From: Paratinospora sagittata
Taxonomy: Eukaryota > Streptophyta > Magnoliopsida > Ranunculales > Menispermaceae
Assembly: GCA_035771175.1 (NCBI GenBank)
Contig: CM069593.1
Span: 34,360,741 to 34,424,740 of the forward strand
Length of the DNA stretch: 64,000 nt
Reading direction: 5' to 3'
Positions 11,871-26,114 of this stretch are shown piece after piece (within the stretch, counting starts at the first letter, position 1; each line of letters begins with the position of its first letter). A program made the translations under genes and the position numbers. The notes under the pieces are model-generated. The model ran no database searches. It saw only the letters and a list, made by a program, of their open reading frames with translations, and was not told the origin of the DNA.

Positions 11871-13057
11871 AAATGGAAAGATCACGGCAACAGCTTTATA
11901 GCGAGTTATCAAATGGGATAGCGCGCTAGAGACAATTTTTCATAAAAACAAATGTTTTATTATAGAACCCTATCAGCATGCTTTCAACACCAATAGTGCG
12001 TTAGTGCCTTATAGAAAATTTTGGCAAATTTGTGAAAGCCTTATTTTAAAAATCTAAGGAACTATTCCGTTGACTCAAAACATATTGAGATAAGATTATA
12101 AACTTTAAAATAATTCAACACTCAATGAAATTATGACTAAAACCTTTCGAAAAACATTTTTTTTCAAAATGAAATACTATATCGAAGTGATTTTGAAGAC
12201 TTTGCAATTTTCAGAGTTTTAGTGCTGAGATTGATCGAGAGGTTACCCTACACACCAAAGATCAAACCAATGCATTAGACATGATATATGTCTTCGTTCT
12301 TCGAGCTTGATCTTTGTAGACTTCGATAGCTATTGTTTGATGTGTTGTTGATGATTAGTTGTAGCTCTTAGAAAAAAAATACAGGTGATGTCCACTTGTT
12401 TGATGTGTTTTCTTACCGAGAACACTTCATATACTTACAGTTTTAAACAATAGATAGCCTATGGAAATCTCAGCACAAAAGGGATAAAATGAAGAACTTG
12501 CGAAATAATGAGGTTATCTTCAAGACAGTTTGCAATTTTGATTCAGTTAGAAGATTGTTTGGGCAAATGCAAGAATCACGACTTTCTTCTTTTTAAACAC
12601 TCTTTGGAAAGCTCAGTCTAACTTGCAAAAATCGTGTGTTCTATCTTTGAAAATCAGAGAATGAGGGCTTTATAAAATTAGCAGTTGCAGGTTAAAGTTC
12701 AAGAGAGTACAGAATGATTTGAATTCAAAAAGTTGTTTAATCCAAAGTTGTTTTGGGCGTGCTAGACAACGGGAATCATCAAGGTCTTAGTAGAGAATAT
12801 TTCAATTAAGATAACCTAGCAAAACAGTGTAAGGAATAGAAAAATGGAGCAAGCAGAAGTGCCCACATTTTTCTCGTTAAAAATATCAGATTTTTGTCTC
12901 AGACGTGGATTGCGTGCTTTTGGGTTGTGTATCATGTTCTCTATTGACAGATAGCAGGCTATAGCAGGTCTATGTACACAAACCCTAGAGCTCGAGTTTT
13001 TGACTTTCCGATAGCGTGTTATCAAGGCTTATGGCGCGCTATTGCCCTTTTTACTAA
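11871..13057 (+). repeat. Monomer copy 11
   Basis: Has gcctatgg with gaaaatttt and acacttcat, a different association from copy 10 at the same sites. Confidence 0.98.
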
Positions 13058-14244
13058 AAATGGAAAGATCACGGCAACAGCTTTATAGCGAGTTATCAAA
13101 TGGGATAGCGCGCTAGAGACAATTTTTCATAAAAACAAATGTTTTATTATAGAACCCTATCAGCATGCTTTCAACACCAATAGTGCGTTAGTGCCTTATA
13201 GAAAATTTTGGCAAATTTGTGAAAGCCTTATTTTAAAAATCTAAGGAACTATTCCGTTGACTCAAAACATATTGAGATAAGATTATAAACTTTAAAATAA
13301 TTCAACACTCAATGAAATTATGACTAAAACCTTTCGAAAAACATTTTTTTTCAAAATGAAATACTATATCGAAGTGATTTTGAAGACTTTGCAATTTTCA
13401 GAGTTTTAGTGCTGAGATTGATCGAGAGGTTACCCTACACACCAAAGATCAAACCAATGCATTAGACATGATATATGTCTTCGTTCTTCGAGCTTGATCT
13501 TTGTAGACTTCGATAGCTATTGTTTGATGTGTTGTTGATGATTAGTTGTAGCTCTTAGAAAAAAAATACAGGTGATGTCCACTTGTTTGATGTGTTTTCT
13601 TACCGAGAACACCTCATATACTTACAGTTTTAAACAATAGATAGCCTCTGGAAATGTCAGCACAAAAGGGATAAAATGAAGAACTTGCGAAATAATGAGG
13701 TTATCTTCAAGACAGTTTGCAATTTTGATTCAGTTAGAAGATTGTTTGGGCAAATGCAAGAATCACGACTTTCTTCTTTTTAAACACTCTTTGGAAAGCT
13801 CAGTCTAACTTGCAAAAATCGTGTGTTCTATCTTTGAAAATCAGAGAATGAGGGCTTTATAAAATTAGCAGTTGCAGGTTAAAGTTCAAGAGAGTACAGA
13901 ATGATTTGAATTCAAAAAGTTGTTTAATCCAAAGTTGTTTTGGGCGTGCTAGACAACGGGAATCATCAAGGTCTTAGTAGAGAATATTTCAATTAAGATA
14001 ACCTAGCAAAACAGTGTAAGGAATAGAAAAATGGAGCAAGCAGAAGTGCCCACATTTTTCTCGTTAAAAATATCAGATTTTTGTCTCAGACGTGGATTGC
14101 GTGCTTTTGGGTTGTGTATCATGTTCTCTATTGACAGATAGCAGGCTATAGCAGGTCTATGTACACAAACCCTAGAGCTCGAGTTTTTGACTTTCCGATA
14201 GCGTGTTATCAAGGCTTATGGCGCGCTATTGCCCTTTTTACTAA
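13058..14244 (+). repeat. Monomer copy 12 (type Q)
   Basis: First copy with acacctcat together with gaaatgtcag; gaaaatttt near 145. This combination recurs in copies 19, 24, 28, 31 and 32. Confidence 0.98.
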
Positions 14245-15431
14245 AAATGGAAAGATCACGGCAACAGCTTTATAGCGAGTTATCAAATGGGATAGCGCGC
14301 TAGAGACAATTTTTCATAAAAACAAATGTTTTATTATAGAACCCTATCAGCATGCTTTCAACACCAATAGTGCGTTAGTGCCTTATAGAAAATTTTGGCA
14401 AATTTGTGAAAGCCTTTTTTTAAAAATCTAAGGAACTATTCCGTTGACTCAAAACATATTGAGATAAGATTATAAACTTTAAAATAATTCAACACTCAAT
14501 GAAATTATGACTAAAACCTTTCGAAAAACATTTTTTTTCAAAATGAAATACTATATCGAAGTGATTTTGAAGACTTTGCAATTTTCAGAGTTTTAGTGCT
14601 GAGATTGATCGAGAGGTTACCCTACACACCAAAGATCAAACCAATGCATTAGACATGATATATGTCTTCGTTCTTCGAGCTTGATCTTTGTAGACTTCGA
14701 TAGCTATTGTTTGATGTGTTGTTGATGATTAGTTGTAGCTCTTAGAAAAAAAATACAGGTGATGTCCACTTGTTTGATGTGTTTTCTTACCGAGAACACC
14801 TCATATACTTACAGTTTTAAACAATAGATAGCCTCTGGAAATCTCAGCACAAAAGGGATAAAATGAAGAACTTGCGAAATAATGAGGTTATCTTCAAGAC
14901 AGTTTGCAATTTTGATTCAGTTAGAAGATTGTTTGGGCAAATGCAAGAATCACGACTTTCTTCTTTTTAAACACTCTTTGGAAAGCTCAGTCTAACTTGC
15001 AAAAATCGTGTGTTCTATCTTTGAAAATCAGAGAATGAGGGCTTTATAAAATTAGCAGTTGCAGGTTAAAGTTCAAGAGAGTACAGAATGATTTGAATTC
15101 AAAAAGTTGTTTAATCCAAAGTTGTTTTGGGCGTGCTAGACAACGGGAATCATCAAGGTCTTAGTAGAGAATATTTCAATTAAGATAACCTAGCAAAACA
15201 GTGTAAGGAATAGAAAAATGGAGCAAGCAGAAGTGCCCACATTTTTCTCGTTAAAAATATCAGATTTTTGTCTCAGACGTGGATTGCGTGCTTTTGGGTT
15301 GTGTATCATGTTCTCTATTGACAGATAGCAGGCTATAGCAGGTCTATGTACACAAACCCTAGAGCTCGAGTTTTTGACTTTCCGATAGCGTGTTATCAAG
15401 GCTTATGGCGCGCTATTGCCCTTTTTACTAA
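14245..15431 (+). repeat. Monomer copy 13 (type R-like)
   Basis: Has gccttttttt instead of gccttatttt near 14415, as copies 20 and 25 do, but keeps acacctcat unlike them. Confidence 0.98.
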
Positions 15432-16618
15432 AAATGGAAAGATCACGGCAACAGCTTTATAGCGAGTTATCAAATGGGATAGCGCGCTAGAGACAATTTT
15501 TCATAAAAACAAATGTTTTATTATAGAACCCTATCAGCATGCTTTCAACACCAATAGTGCGTTAGTGCCTTATAGAAAATTTTGGCAAATTTGTGAAAGC
15601 CTTATTTTAAAAATCTAAGGAACTATTCCGTTGACTCAAAACATATTGAGATAAGATTATAAACTTTAAAATAATTCAACACTCAATGAAATTATGACTA
15701 AAACCTTTCGAAAAACATTTTTTTTCAAAATGAAATACTATATCGAAGTGATTTTGAAGACTTTGCAATTTTCAGAGTTTTAGTGCTGAGATTGATCGAG
15801 AGGTTACCCTACACACCAAAGATCAAACCAATGCATTAGACATGATATATGTCTTCGTTCTTCGAGCTTGATCTTTGTAGACTTCGATAGCTATTGTTTG
15901 ATGTGTTGTTGATGATTAGTTGTAGCTCTTAGAAAAAAAATACAGGTGATGTCCACTTGTTTGATGTGTTTTCTTACCGAGAACACTTCATATACTTACA
16001 GTTTTAAACAATAGATAGCCTCTGGAAATCTCAGCACAAAAGGGATAAAATGAAGAACTTGCGAAATAATGAGGTTATCTTGAAGACAGTTTGCAATTTT
16101 GATTCAGTTAGAAGATTGTTTGGGCAAATGCAAGAATCACGACTTTCTTCTTTTTAAACACTCTTTGGAAAGCTCAGTCTAACTTGCAAAAATCGTGTGT
16201 TCTATCTTTGAAAATCAGAGAATGAGGGCTTTATAAAATTAGCAGTTGCAGGTTAAAGTTCAAGAGAGTACAGAATGATTTGAATTCAAAAAGTTGTTTA
16301 ATCCAAAGTTGTTTTGGGCGTGCTAGACAACGGGAATCATCAAGGTCTTAGTAGAGAATATTTCAATTAAGATAACCTAGCAAAACAGTGTAAGGAATAG
16401 AAAAATGGAGCAAGCAGAAGTGCCCACATTTTTCTCGTTAAAAATATCAGATTTTTGTCTCAGACGTGGATTGCGTGCTTTTGGGTTGTGTATCATGTTC
16501 TCTATTGACAGATAGCAGGCTATAGCAGGTCTATGTACAAAAACCCTAGAGCTCGAGTTTTTGACTTTCCGATAGCGTGTTATCAAGGCTTATGGCGCGC
16601 TATTGCCCTTTTTACTAA
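15432..16618 (+). repeat. Monomer copy 14
   Basis: Has atcttgaag (16078), otherwise seen only in copies 2, 3 and 5, and gtacaaaaacc; probably derived from a copy-2-like monomer, but with cttcgatag. Confidence 0.98.
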
Positions 16619-17805
16619 AAATGGAAAGATCACGGCAACAGCTTTATAGCGAGTTATCAAATGGGATAGCGCGCTAGAGACAATTTTTCATAAAAACAAA
16701 TGTTTTATTATAGAACCCTATCAGCATGCTTTCAACACCAATAGTGCGTTAGTGCCTTATAGAAAAATTTGGCAAATTTGTGAAAGCCTTATTTTAAAAA
16801 TCTAAGGAACTATTCCGTTGACTCAAAACATATTGAGATAAGATTATAAACTTTAAAATAATTCAACACTCAATGAAATTATGACTAAAACCTTTCGAAA
16901 AACATTTTTTTTCAAAATGAAATACTATATCGAAGTGATTTTGAAGACTTTGCAATTTTCAGAGTTTTAGTGCTGAGATTGATCGAGAGGTTACCCTACA
17001 CACCAAAGATCAAACCAATGCATTAGACATGATATATGTCTTCGTTCTTCGAGCTTGATCTTTGTAGACTTCGATAGCTATTGTTTGATGTGTTGTTGAT
17101 GATTAGTTGTAGCTCTTAGAAAAAAAATACAGGTGATGTCCACTTGTTTGATGTGTTTTCTTACCGAGAACACTTCATATACTTACAGTTTTAAACAATA
17201 GATAGCCTCTGGAAATCTCAGCACAAAAGGGATAAAATGAAGAACTTGCGAAATAATGAGGTTATCTTCAAGACAGTTTGCAATTTTGATTCAGTTAGAA
17301 GATTGTTTGGGCAAATGCAAGAATCACGACTTTCTTCTTTTTAAACACTCTTTGGAAAGCTCAGTCTAACTTGCAAAAATCGTGTGTTCTATCTTTGAAA
17401 ATCAGAGAATGAGGGCTTTATAAAATTAGCAGTTGCAGGTTAAAGTTCAAGAGAGTACAGAATGATTTGAATTCAAAAAGTTGTTTAATCCAAAGTTGTT
17501 TTGGGCGTGCTAGACAACGGGAATCATCAAGGTCTTAGTAGAGAATATTTCAATTAAGATAACCTAGCAAAACAGTGTAAGGAATAGAAAAATGGAGCAA
17601 GCAGAAGTGCCCACATTTTTCTCGTTAAAAATATCAGATTTTTGTCTCAGACGTGGATTGCGTGCTTTTGGGTTGTGTATCATGTTCTCTATTGACAGAT
17701 AGCAGGCTATAGCAGGTCTATGTACACAAACCCTAGAGCTCGAGTTTTTGACTTTCCGATAGCGTGTTATCAAGGCTTATGGCGCGCTATTGCCCTTTTT
17801 ACTAA
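16619..17805 (+). repeat. Monomer copy 15 (type S)
   Basis: gaaaaattt, acacttcat, gcctctgg, gtacacaaacc. First of three consecutive S copies. Confidence 0.98.
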
Positions 17806-18992
17806 AAATGGAAAGATCACGGCAACAGCTTTATAGCGAGTTATCAAATGGGATAGCGCGCTAGAGACAATTTTTCATAAAAACAAATGTTTTATTATAG
17901 AACCCTATCAGCATGCTTTCAACACCAATAGTGCGTTAGTGCCTTATAGAAAAATTTGGCAAATTTGTGAAAGCCTTATTTTAAAAATCTAAGGAACTAT
18001 TCCGTTGACTCAAAACATATTGAGATAAGATTATAAACTTTAAAATAATTCAACACTCAATGAAATTATGACTAAAACCTTTCGAAAAACATTTTTTTTC
18101 AAAATGAAATACTATATCGAAGTGATTTTGAAGACTTTGCAATTTTCAGAGTTTTAGTGCTGAGATTGATCGAGAGGTTACCCTACACACCAAAGATCAA
18201 ACCAATGCATTAGACATGATATATGTCTTCGTTCTTCGAGCTTGATCTTTGTAGACTTCGATAGCTATTGTTTGATGTGTTGTTGATGATTAGTTGTAGC
18301 TCTTAGAAAAAAAATACAGGTGATGTCCACTTGTTTGATGTGTTTTCTTACCGAGAACACTTCATATACTTACAGTTTTAAACAATAGATAGCCTCTGGA
18401 AATCTCAGCACAAAAGGGATAAAATGAAGAACTTGCGAAATAATGAGGTTATCTTCAAGACAGTTTGCAATTTTGATTCAGTTAGAAGATTGTTTGGGCA
18501 AATGCAAGAATCACGACTTTCTTCTTTTTAAACACTCTTTGGAAAGCTCAGTCTAACTTGCAAAAATCGTGTGTTCTATCTTTGAAAATCAGAGAATGAG
18601 GGCTTTATAAAATTAGCAGTTGCAGGTTAAAGTTCAAGAGAGTACAGAATGATTTGAATTCAAAAAGTTGTTTAATCCAAAGTTGTTTTGGGCGTGCTAG
18701 ACAACGGGAATCATCAAGGTCTTAGTAGAGAATATTTCAATTAAGATAACCTAGCAAAACAGTGTAAGGAATAGAAAAATGGAGCAAGCAGAAGTGCCCA
18801 CATTTTTCTTGTTAAAAATATCAGATTTTTGTCTCAGACGTGGATTGCGTGCTTTTGGGTTGTGTATCATGTTCTCTATTGACAGATAGCAGGCTATAGC
18901 AGGTCTATGTACACAAACCCTAGAGCTCGAGTTTTTGACTTTCCGATAGCGTGTTATCAAGGCTTATGGCGCGCTATTGCCCTTTTTACTAA
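17806..18992 (+). repeat. Monomer copy 16 (type S)
   Basis: Type S with the ctcg to cttg transition near 18810 shared with copies 6 and 20. Confidence 0.98.
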
Positions 18993-20179
18993 AAATGGAA
19001 AGATCACGGCAACAGCTTTATAGCGAGTTATCAAATGGGATAGCGCGCTAGAGACAATTTTTCATAAAAACAAATGTTTTATTATAGAACCCTATCAGCA
19101 TGCTTTCAACACCAATAGTGCGTTAGTGCCTTATAGAAAAATTTGGCAAATTTGTGAAAGCCTTATTTTAAAAATCTAAGGAACTATTCCGTTGACTCAA
19201 AACATATTGAGATAAGATTATAAACTTTAAAATAATTCAACACTCAATGAAATTATGACTAAAACCTTTCGAAAAACATTTTTTTTCAAAATGAAATACT
19301 ATATCGAAGTGATTTTGAAGACTTTGCAATTTTCAGAGTTTTAGTGCTGAGATTGATCGAGAGGTTACCCTACACACCAAAGATCAAACCAATGCATTAG
19401 ACATGATATATGTCTTCGTTCTTCGAGCTTGATCTTTGTAGACTTCGATAGCTATTGTTTGATGTGTTGTTGATGATTAGTTGTAGCTCTTAGAAAAAAA
19501 ATACAGGTGATGTCCACTTGTTTGATGTGTTTTCTTACCGAGAACACTTCATATACTTACAGTTTTAAACAATAGATAGCCTCTGGAAATCTCAGCACAA
19601 AAGGGATAAAATGAAGAACTTGCGAAATAATGAGGTTATCTTCAAGACAGTTTGCAATTTTGATTCAGTTAGAAGATTGTTTGGGCAAATGCAAGAATCA
19701 CGACTTTCTTCTTTTTAAACACTCTTTGGAAAGCTCAGTCTAACTTGCAAAAATCGTGTGTTCTATCTTTGAAAATCAGAGAATGAGGGCTTTATAAAAT
19801 TAGCAGTTGCAGGTTAAAGTTCAAGAGAGTACAGAATGATTTGAATTCAAAAAGTTGTTTAATCCAAAGTTGTTTTGGGCGTGCTAGACAACGGGAATCA
19901 TCAAGGTCTTAGTAGAGAATATTTCAATTAAGATAACCTAGCAAAACAGTGTAAGGAATAGAAAAATGGAGCAAGCAGAAGTGCCCACATTTTTCTCGTT
20001 AAAAATATCAGATTTTTGTCTCAGACGTGGATTGCGTGCTTTTGGGTTGTGTATCATGTTCTCTATTGACAGATAGCAGGCTATAGCAGGTCTATGTACA
20101 CAAACCCTAGAGCTCGAGTTTTTGACTTTCCGATAGCGTGTTATCAAGGCTTATGGCGCGCTATTGCCCTTTTTACTAA
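18993..20179 (+). repeat. Monomer copy 17 (type S)
   Basis: Type S with ctcg restored; last copy before the first well-ordered higher-order cycle. Confidence 0.98.
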
Positions 20180-21366
20180 AAATGGAAAGATCACGGCAAC
20201 AGCTTTATAGCGAGTTATCAAATGGGATAGCGCGCTAGAGACAATTTTTCATAAAAACAAATGTTTTATTATAGAACCCTATCAGCATGCTTTCAACACC
20301 AATAGTGCGTTAGTGCCTTATAGAAAATTTTGGCAAATTTGTGAAAGCCTTATTTTAAAAATCTAAGGAACTATTCCGTTGACTCAAAACATATTGAGAT
20401 AAGATTATAAACTTTAAAATAATTCAACACTCAATGAAATTATGACTAAAACCTTTCGAAAAACATTTTTTTTCAAAATGAAATACTATATCGAAGTGAT
20501 TTTGAAGACTTTGCAATTTTCAGAGTTTTAGTGCTGAGATTGATCGAGAGGTTACCCTACACACCAAAGATCAAACCAATGCATTAGACATGATATATGT
20601 CTTCGTTCTTCGAGCTTGATCTTTGTAGACTTCGATAGCTATTGTTTGATGTGTTGTTGATGATTAGTTGTAGCTCTTAGAAAAAAAATACAGGTGATGT
20701 CCACTTGTTTGATGTGTTTTCTTACCGAGAACACCTCATATACTTACAGTTTTAAACAATAGATAGCCTATGGAAATCTCAGCACAAAAGGGATAAAATG
20801 AAGAACTTGCGAAATAATGAGGTTATCTTCAAGACAGTTTGCAATTTTGATTCAGTTAGAAGATTGTTTGGGCAAATGCAAGAATCACGACTTTCTTCTT
20901 TTTAAACACTCTTTGGAAAGCTCAGTCTAACTTGCAAAAATCGTGTGTTCTATCTTTGAAAATCAGAGAATGAGGGCTTTATAAAATTAGCAGTTGCAGG
21001 TTAAAGTTCAAGAGAGTACAGAATGATTTGAATTCAAAAAGTTGTTTAATCCAAAGTTGTTTTGGGCGTGCTAGACAACGGGAATCATCAAGGTCTTAGT
21101 AGAGAATATTTCAATTAAGATAACCTAGCAAAACAGTGTAAGGAATAGAAAAATGGAGCAAGCAGAAGTGCCCACATTTTTCTCGTTAAAAATATCAGAT
21201 TTTTGTCTCAGACGTGGATTGCGTGCTTTTGGGTTGTGTATCATGTTCTCTATTGACAGATAGCAGGCTATAGCAGGTCTATGTACACAAACCCTAGAGC
21301 TCGAGTTTTTGACTTTCCGATAGCGTGTTATCAAGGCTTATGGCGCGCTATTGCCCTTTTTACTAA
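20180..21366 (+). repeat. Monomer copy 18 (type P-like)
   Basis: acacctcat plus gcctatgg as in type P, but gaaaatttt rather than gaaaaattt near 145. Confidence 0.98.
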
Positions 21367-22553
21367 AAATGGAAAGATCACGGCAACAGCCTTATAGCGA
21401 GTTATCAAATGGGATAGCGCGCTAGAGACAATTTTTCATAAAAACAAATGTTTTATTATAGAACCCTATCAGCATGCTTTCAACACCAATAGTGCGTTAG
21501 TGCCTTATAGAAAATTTTGGCAAATTTGTGAAAGCCTTATTTTAAAAATCTAAGGAACTATTCCGTTGACTCAAAACATATTGAGATAAGATTATAAACT
21601 TTAAAATAATTCAACACTCAATGAAATTATGACTAAAACCTTTCGAAAAACATTTTTTTTCAAAATGAAATACTATATCGAAGTGATTTTGAAGACTTTG
21701 CAATTTTCAGAGTTTTAGTGCTGAGATTGATCGAGAGGTTACCCTACACACCAAAGATCAAACCAATGCATTAGACATGATATATGTCTTCGTTCTTCGA
21801 GCTTGATCTTTGTAGACTTCGATAGCTATTGTTTGATGTGTTGTTGATGATTAGTTGTAGCTCTTAGAAAAAAAATACAGGTGATGTCCACTTGTTTGAT
21901 GTGTTTTCTTACCGAGAACACCTCATATACTTACAGTTTTAAACAATAGATAGCCTCTGGAAATGTCAGCACAAAAGGGATAAAATGAAGAACTTGCGAA
22001 ATAATGAGGTTATCTTCAAGACAGTTTGCAATTTTGATTCAGTTAGAAGATTGTTTGGGCAAATGCAAGAATCACGACTTTCTTCTTTTTAAACACTCTT
22101 TGGAAAGCTCAGTCTAACTTGCAAAAATCGTGTGTTCTATCTTTGAAAATCAGAGAATGAGGGCTTTATAAAATTAGCAGTTGCAGGTTAAAGTTCAAGA
22201 GAGTACAGAATGATTTGAATTCAAAAAGTTGTTTAATCCAAAGTTGTTTTGGGCGTGCTAGACAACGGGAATCATCAAGGTCTTAGTAGAGAATATTTCA
22301 ATTAAGATAACCTAGCAAAACAGTGTAAGGAATAGAAAAATGGAGCAAGCAGAAGTGCCCACATTTTTCTCGTTAAAAATATCAGATTTTTGTCTCAGAC
22401 GTGGATTGCGTGCTTTTGGGTTGTGTATCATGTTCTCTATTGACAGATAGCAGGCTATAGCAGGTCTATGTACACAAACCCTAGAGCTCGAGTTTTTGAC
22501 TTTCCGATAGCGTGTTATCAAGGCTTATGGCGCGCTATTGCCCTTTTTACTAA
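21367..22553 (+). repeat. Monomer copy 19 (type Q)
   Basis: acacctcat plus gaaatgtcag; private change caacagcctt (T to C) near 21390. Confidence 0.98.
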
Positions 22554-23740
22554 AAATGGAAAGATCACGGCAACAGCTTTATAGCGAGTTATCAAATGGG
22601 ATAGCGCGCTAGAGACAATTTTTCATAAAAACAAATGTTTTATTATAGAACCCTATCAGCATGCTTTCAACACCAATAGTGCGTTAGTGCCTTATAGAAA
22701 ATTTTGGCAAATTTGTGAAAGCCTTTTTTTAAAAATCTAAGGAACTATTCCGTTGACTCAAAACATATTGAGATAAGATTATAAACTTTAAAATAATTCA
22801 ACACTCAATGAAATTATGACTAAAACCTTTCGAAAAACATTTTTTTTCAAAATGAAATACTATATCGAAGTGATTTTGAAGACTTTGCAATTTTCAGAGT
22901 TTTAGTGCTGAGATTGATCGAGAGGTTACCCTACACACCAAAGATCAAACCAATGCATTAGACATGATATATGTCTTCGTTCTTCGAGCTTGATCTTTGT
23001 AGACTTCGATAGCTATTGTTTGATGTGTTGTTGATGATTAGTTGTAGCTCTTAGAAAAAAAATACAGGTGATGTCCACTTGTTTGATGTGTTTTCTTACC
23101 GAGAACACTTCATATACTTACAGTTTTAAACAATAGATAGCCTCTGGAAATCTCAGCACAAAAGGGATAAAATGAATAACTTGCGAAATAATGAGGTTAT
23201 CTTCAAGACAGTTTGCAATTTTGATTCAGTTAGAAGATTGTTTGGGCAAATGCAAGAATCACGACTTTCTTCTTTTTAAACACTCTTTGGAAAGCTCAGT
23301 CTAACTTGCAAAAATCGTGTGTTCTATCTTTGAAAATCAGAGAATGAGGGCTTTATAAAATTAGCAGTTGCAGGTTAAAGTTCAAGAGAGTACAGAATGA
23401 TTTGAATTCAAAAAGTTGTTTAATCCAAAGTTGTTTTGGGCGTGCTAGACAACGGGAATCATCAAGGTCTTAGTAGAGAATATTTCAATTAAGATAACCT
23501 AGCAAAACAGTGTAAGGAATAGAAAAATGGAGCAAGCAGAAGTGCCCACATTTTTCTTGTTAAAAATATCAGATTTTTGTCTCAGACGTGGATTGCGTGC
23601 TTTTGGGTTGTGTATCATGTTCTCTATTGACAGATAGCAGGCTATAGCAGGTCTATGTACACAAACCCTAGAGCTCGAGTTTTTGACTTTCCGATAGCGT
23701 GTTATCAAGGCTTATGGCGCGCTATTGCCCTTTTTACTAA
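22554..23740 (+). repeat. Monomer copy 20 (type R)
   Basis: gccttttttt with acacttcat; private atgaataac near 23175 where others have atgaagaac; ctcg to cttg near 23558. Confidence 0.98.
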
Positions 23741-24927
23741 AAATGGAAAGATCACGGCAACAGCTTTATAGCGAGTTATCAAATGGGATAGCGCGCTAGA
23801 GACAATTTTTCATAAAAACAAATGTTTTATTATAGAACCCTATCAGCATGCTTTCAACACCAATAGTGCGTTAGTGCCTTATAGAAAAATTTGGCAAATT
23901 TGTGAAAGCCTTATTTTAAAAATCTAAGGAACTATTCCGTTGACTCAAAACATATTGAGATAAGATTATAAACTTTAAAATAATTCAACACTCAATGAAA
24001 TTATGACTAAAACCTTTCGAAAAACATTTTTTTTCAAAATGAAATACTATATCGAAGTGATTTTGAAGACTTTGCAATTTTCAGAGTTTTAGTGCTGAGA
24101 TTGATCGAGAGGTTACCCTACACACCAAAGATCAAACCAATGCATTAGACATGATATATGTCTTCGTTCTTCGAGCTTGATCTTTGTAGACTTCGATAGC
24201 TATTGTTTGATGTGTTGTTGATGATTAGTTGTAGCTCTTAGAAAAAAAATACAGGTGATGTCCACTTGTTTGATGTGTTTTCTTACCGAGAACACTTCAT
24301 ATACTTACAGTTTTAAACAATAGATAGCCTCTGGAAATCTCAGCACAAAAGGGATAAAATGAAGAACTTGCGAAATAATGAGGTTATCTTCAAGACAGTT
24401 TGCAATTTTGATTCAGTTAGAAGATTGTTTGGGCAAATGCAAGAATCACGACTTTCTTCTTTTTAAACACTCTTTGGAAAGCTCAGTCTAACTTGCAAAA
24501 ATCGTGTGTTCTATCTTTGAAAATCAGAGAATGAGGGCTTTATAAAATTAGCAGTTGCAGGTTAAAGTTCAAGAGAGTACAGAATGATTTGAATTCAAAA
24601 AGTTGTTTAATCCAAAGTTGTTTTGGGCGTGCTAGACAACGGGAATCATCAAGGTCTTAGTAGAGAATATTTCAATTAAGATAACCTAGCAAAACAGTGT
24701 AAGGAATAGAAAAATGGAGCAAGCAGAAGTGCCCACATTTTTCTCGTTAAAAATATCAGATTTTTGTCTCAGACGTGGATTGCGTGCTTTTGGGTTGTGT
24801 ATCATGTTCTCTATTGACAGATAGCAGGCTATAGCAGGTCTATGTACACAAACCCTAGAGCTCGAGTTTTTGACTTTCCGATAGCGTGTTATCAAGGCTT
24901 ATGGCGCGCTATTGCCCTTTTTACTAA
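23741..24927 (+). repeat. Monomer copy 21 (type S)
   Basis: gaaaaattt and acacttcat; no private change noticed. Confidence 0.98.
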
Positions 24928-26114
24928 AAATGGAAAGATCACGGCAACAGCTTTATAGCGAGTTATCAAATGGGATAGCGCGCTAGAGACAATTTTTCAT
25001 AAAAACAAATGTTTTATTATAGAACCCTATCAGCATGCTTTCAACACCAATAGTGCGTTAGTGCCTTATAGAAAAATTTGGCAAATTTGTGAAAGCCTTA
25101 TTTTAAAAATCTAAGGAACTATTCCGTTGACTCAAAACATATTGAGATAAGATTATAAACTTTAAAATAATTCAACACTCAATGAAATTATGACTAAAAC
25201 CTTTCGAAAAACATTTTTTTTCAAAATGAAATACTATATCGAAGTGATTTTGAAGACTTTGCAATTTTCAGAGTTTTAGTGCTGAGATTGATCGAGAGGT
25301 TACCCTACACACCAAAGATCAAACCAATGCATTAGACATGATATATGTCTTCGTTCTTCGAGCTTGATCTTTGTAGACTTCGATAGCTATTGTTTGATGT
25401 GTTGTTGATGATTAGTTGTAGCTCTTAGAAAAAAAATACAGGTGATGTCCACTTGTTTGATGTGTTTTCTTACCGAGAACACTTCATATACTTACAGTTT
25501 TAAACAATAGATAGCCTCTGGAAATCTCAGCACAAAAGGGATAAAATGAAGAACTTGCGAAATAATGAGGTTATCTTCAAGACAGTTTGCAATTTTGATT
25601 CAGTTAGAAGATTGTTTGGGCAAATGCAAGAATCACGACTTTCTTCTTTTTAAACACTCTTTGGAAAGCTCAGTCTAACTTGCAAAAATCGTGTGTTCTA
25701 TCTTTGAAAATCAGAGAATGAGGGCTTTATAAAATTAGCAGTTGCAGGTTAAAGTTCAAGAGAGTACAGAATGATTTGAATTCAAAAAGTTGTTTAATCC
25801 AAAGTTGTTTTGGGCGTGCTAGACAACGGGAATCATCAAGGTCTTAGTAGAGAATATTTCAATTAAGATAACCTAGCAAAACAGTGTAAGGAATAGAAAA
25901 ATGGAGCAAGCAGAAGTGCCCACATTTTTCTCGTTAAAAATATCAGATTTTTGTCTCAGACGTGGATTGCGTGCTTTTGGGTTGTGTATCATGTTCTCTA
26001 TTGACAGATAGCAGGCTATAGCAGGTCTATGTACACAAACCCTAGAGCTCGAGTTTTTGACTTTCCGATAGCGTGTTATCAAGGCTTATGGCGCGCTATT
26101 GCCCTTTTTACTAA
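24928..26114 (+). repeat. Monomer copy 22 (type S)
   Basis: Same states as copy 21; second S monomer, making this cycle five monomers long. Confidence 0.98.

Larger units (their letters stand above)
10684..20179 (+). repeat. Higher-order cycle, early/degenerate form (copies 10-17)
   Basis: The order is P-like, P-like, Q, R-like, intermediate (14), S, S, S. Marker associations are looser than in later cycles (gcctatgg without acacctcat in copies 10 and 11; gccttttttt with acacctcat in copy 13), which fits an ancestral or recombined state of the same order. Confidence 0.6.
20180..26114 (+). repeat. Higher-order repeat cycle 1: P-Q-R-S-S (copies 18-22)
   Basis: Marker order is acacctcat+gcctatgg, then acacctcat+gaaatgtcag, then gccttttttt, then two monomers with gaaaaattt and acacttcat. 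Length is five monomers, 5,935 bp. Confidence 0.8.
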
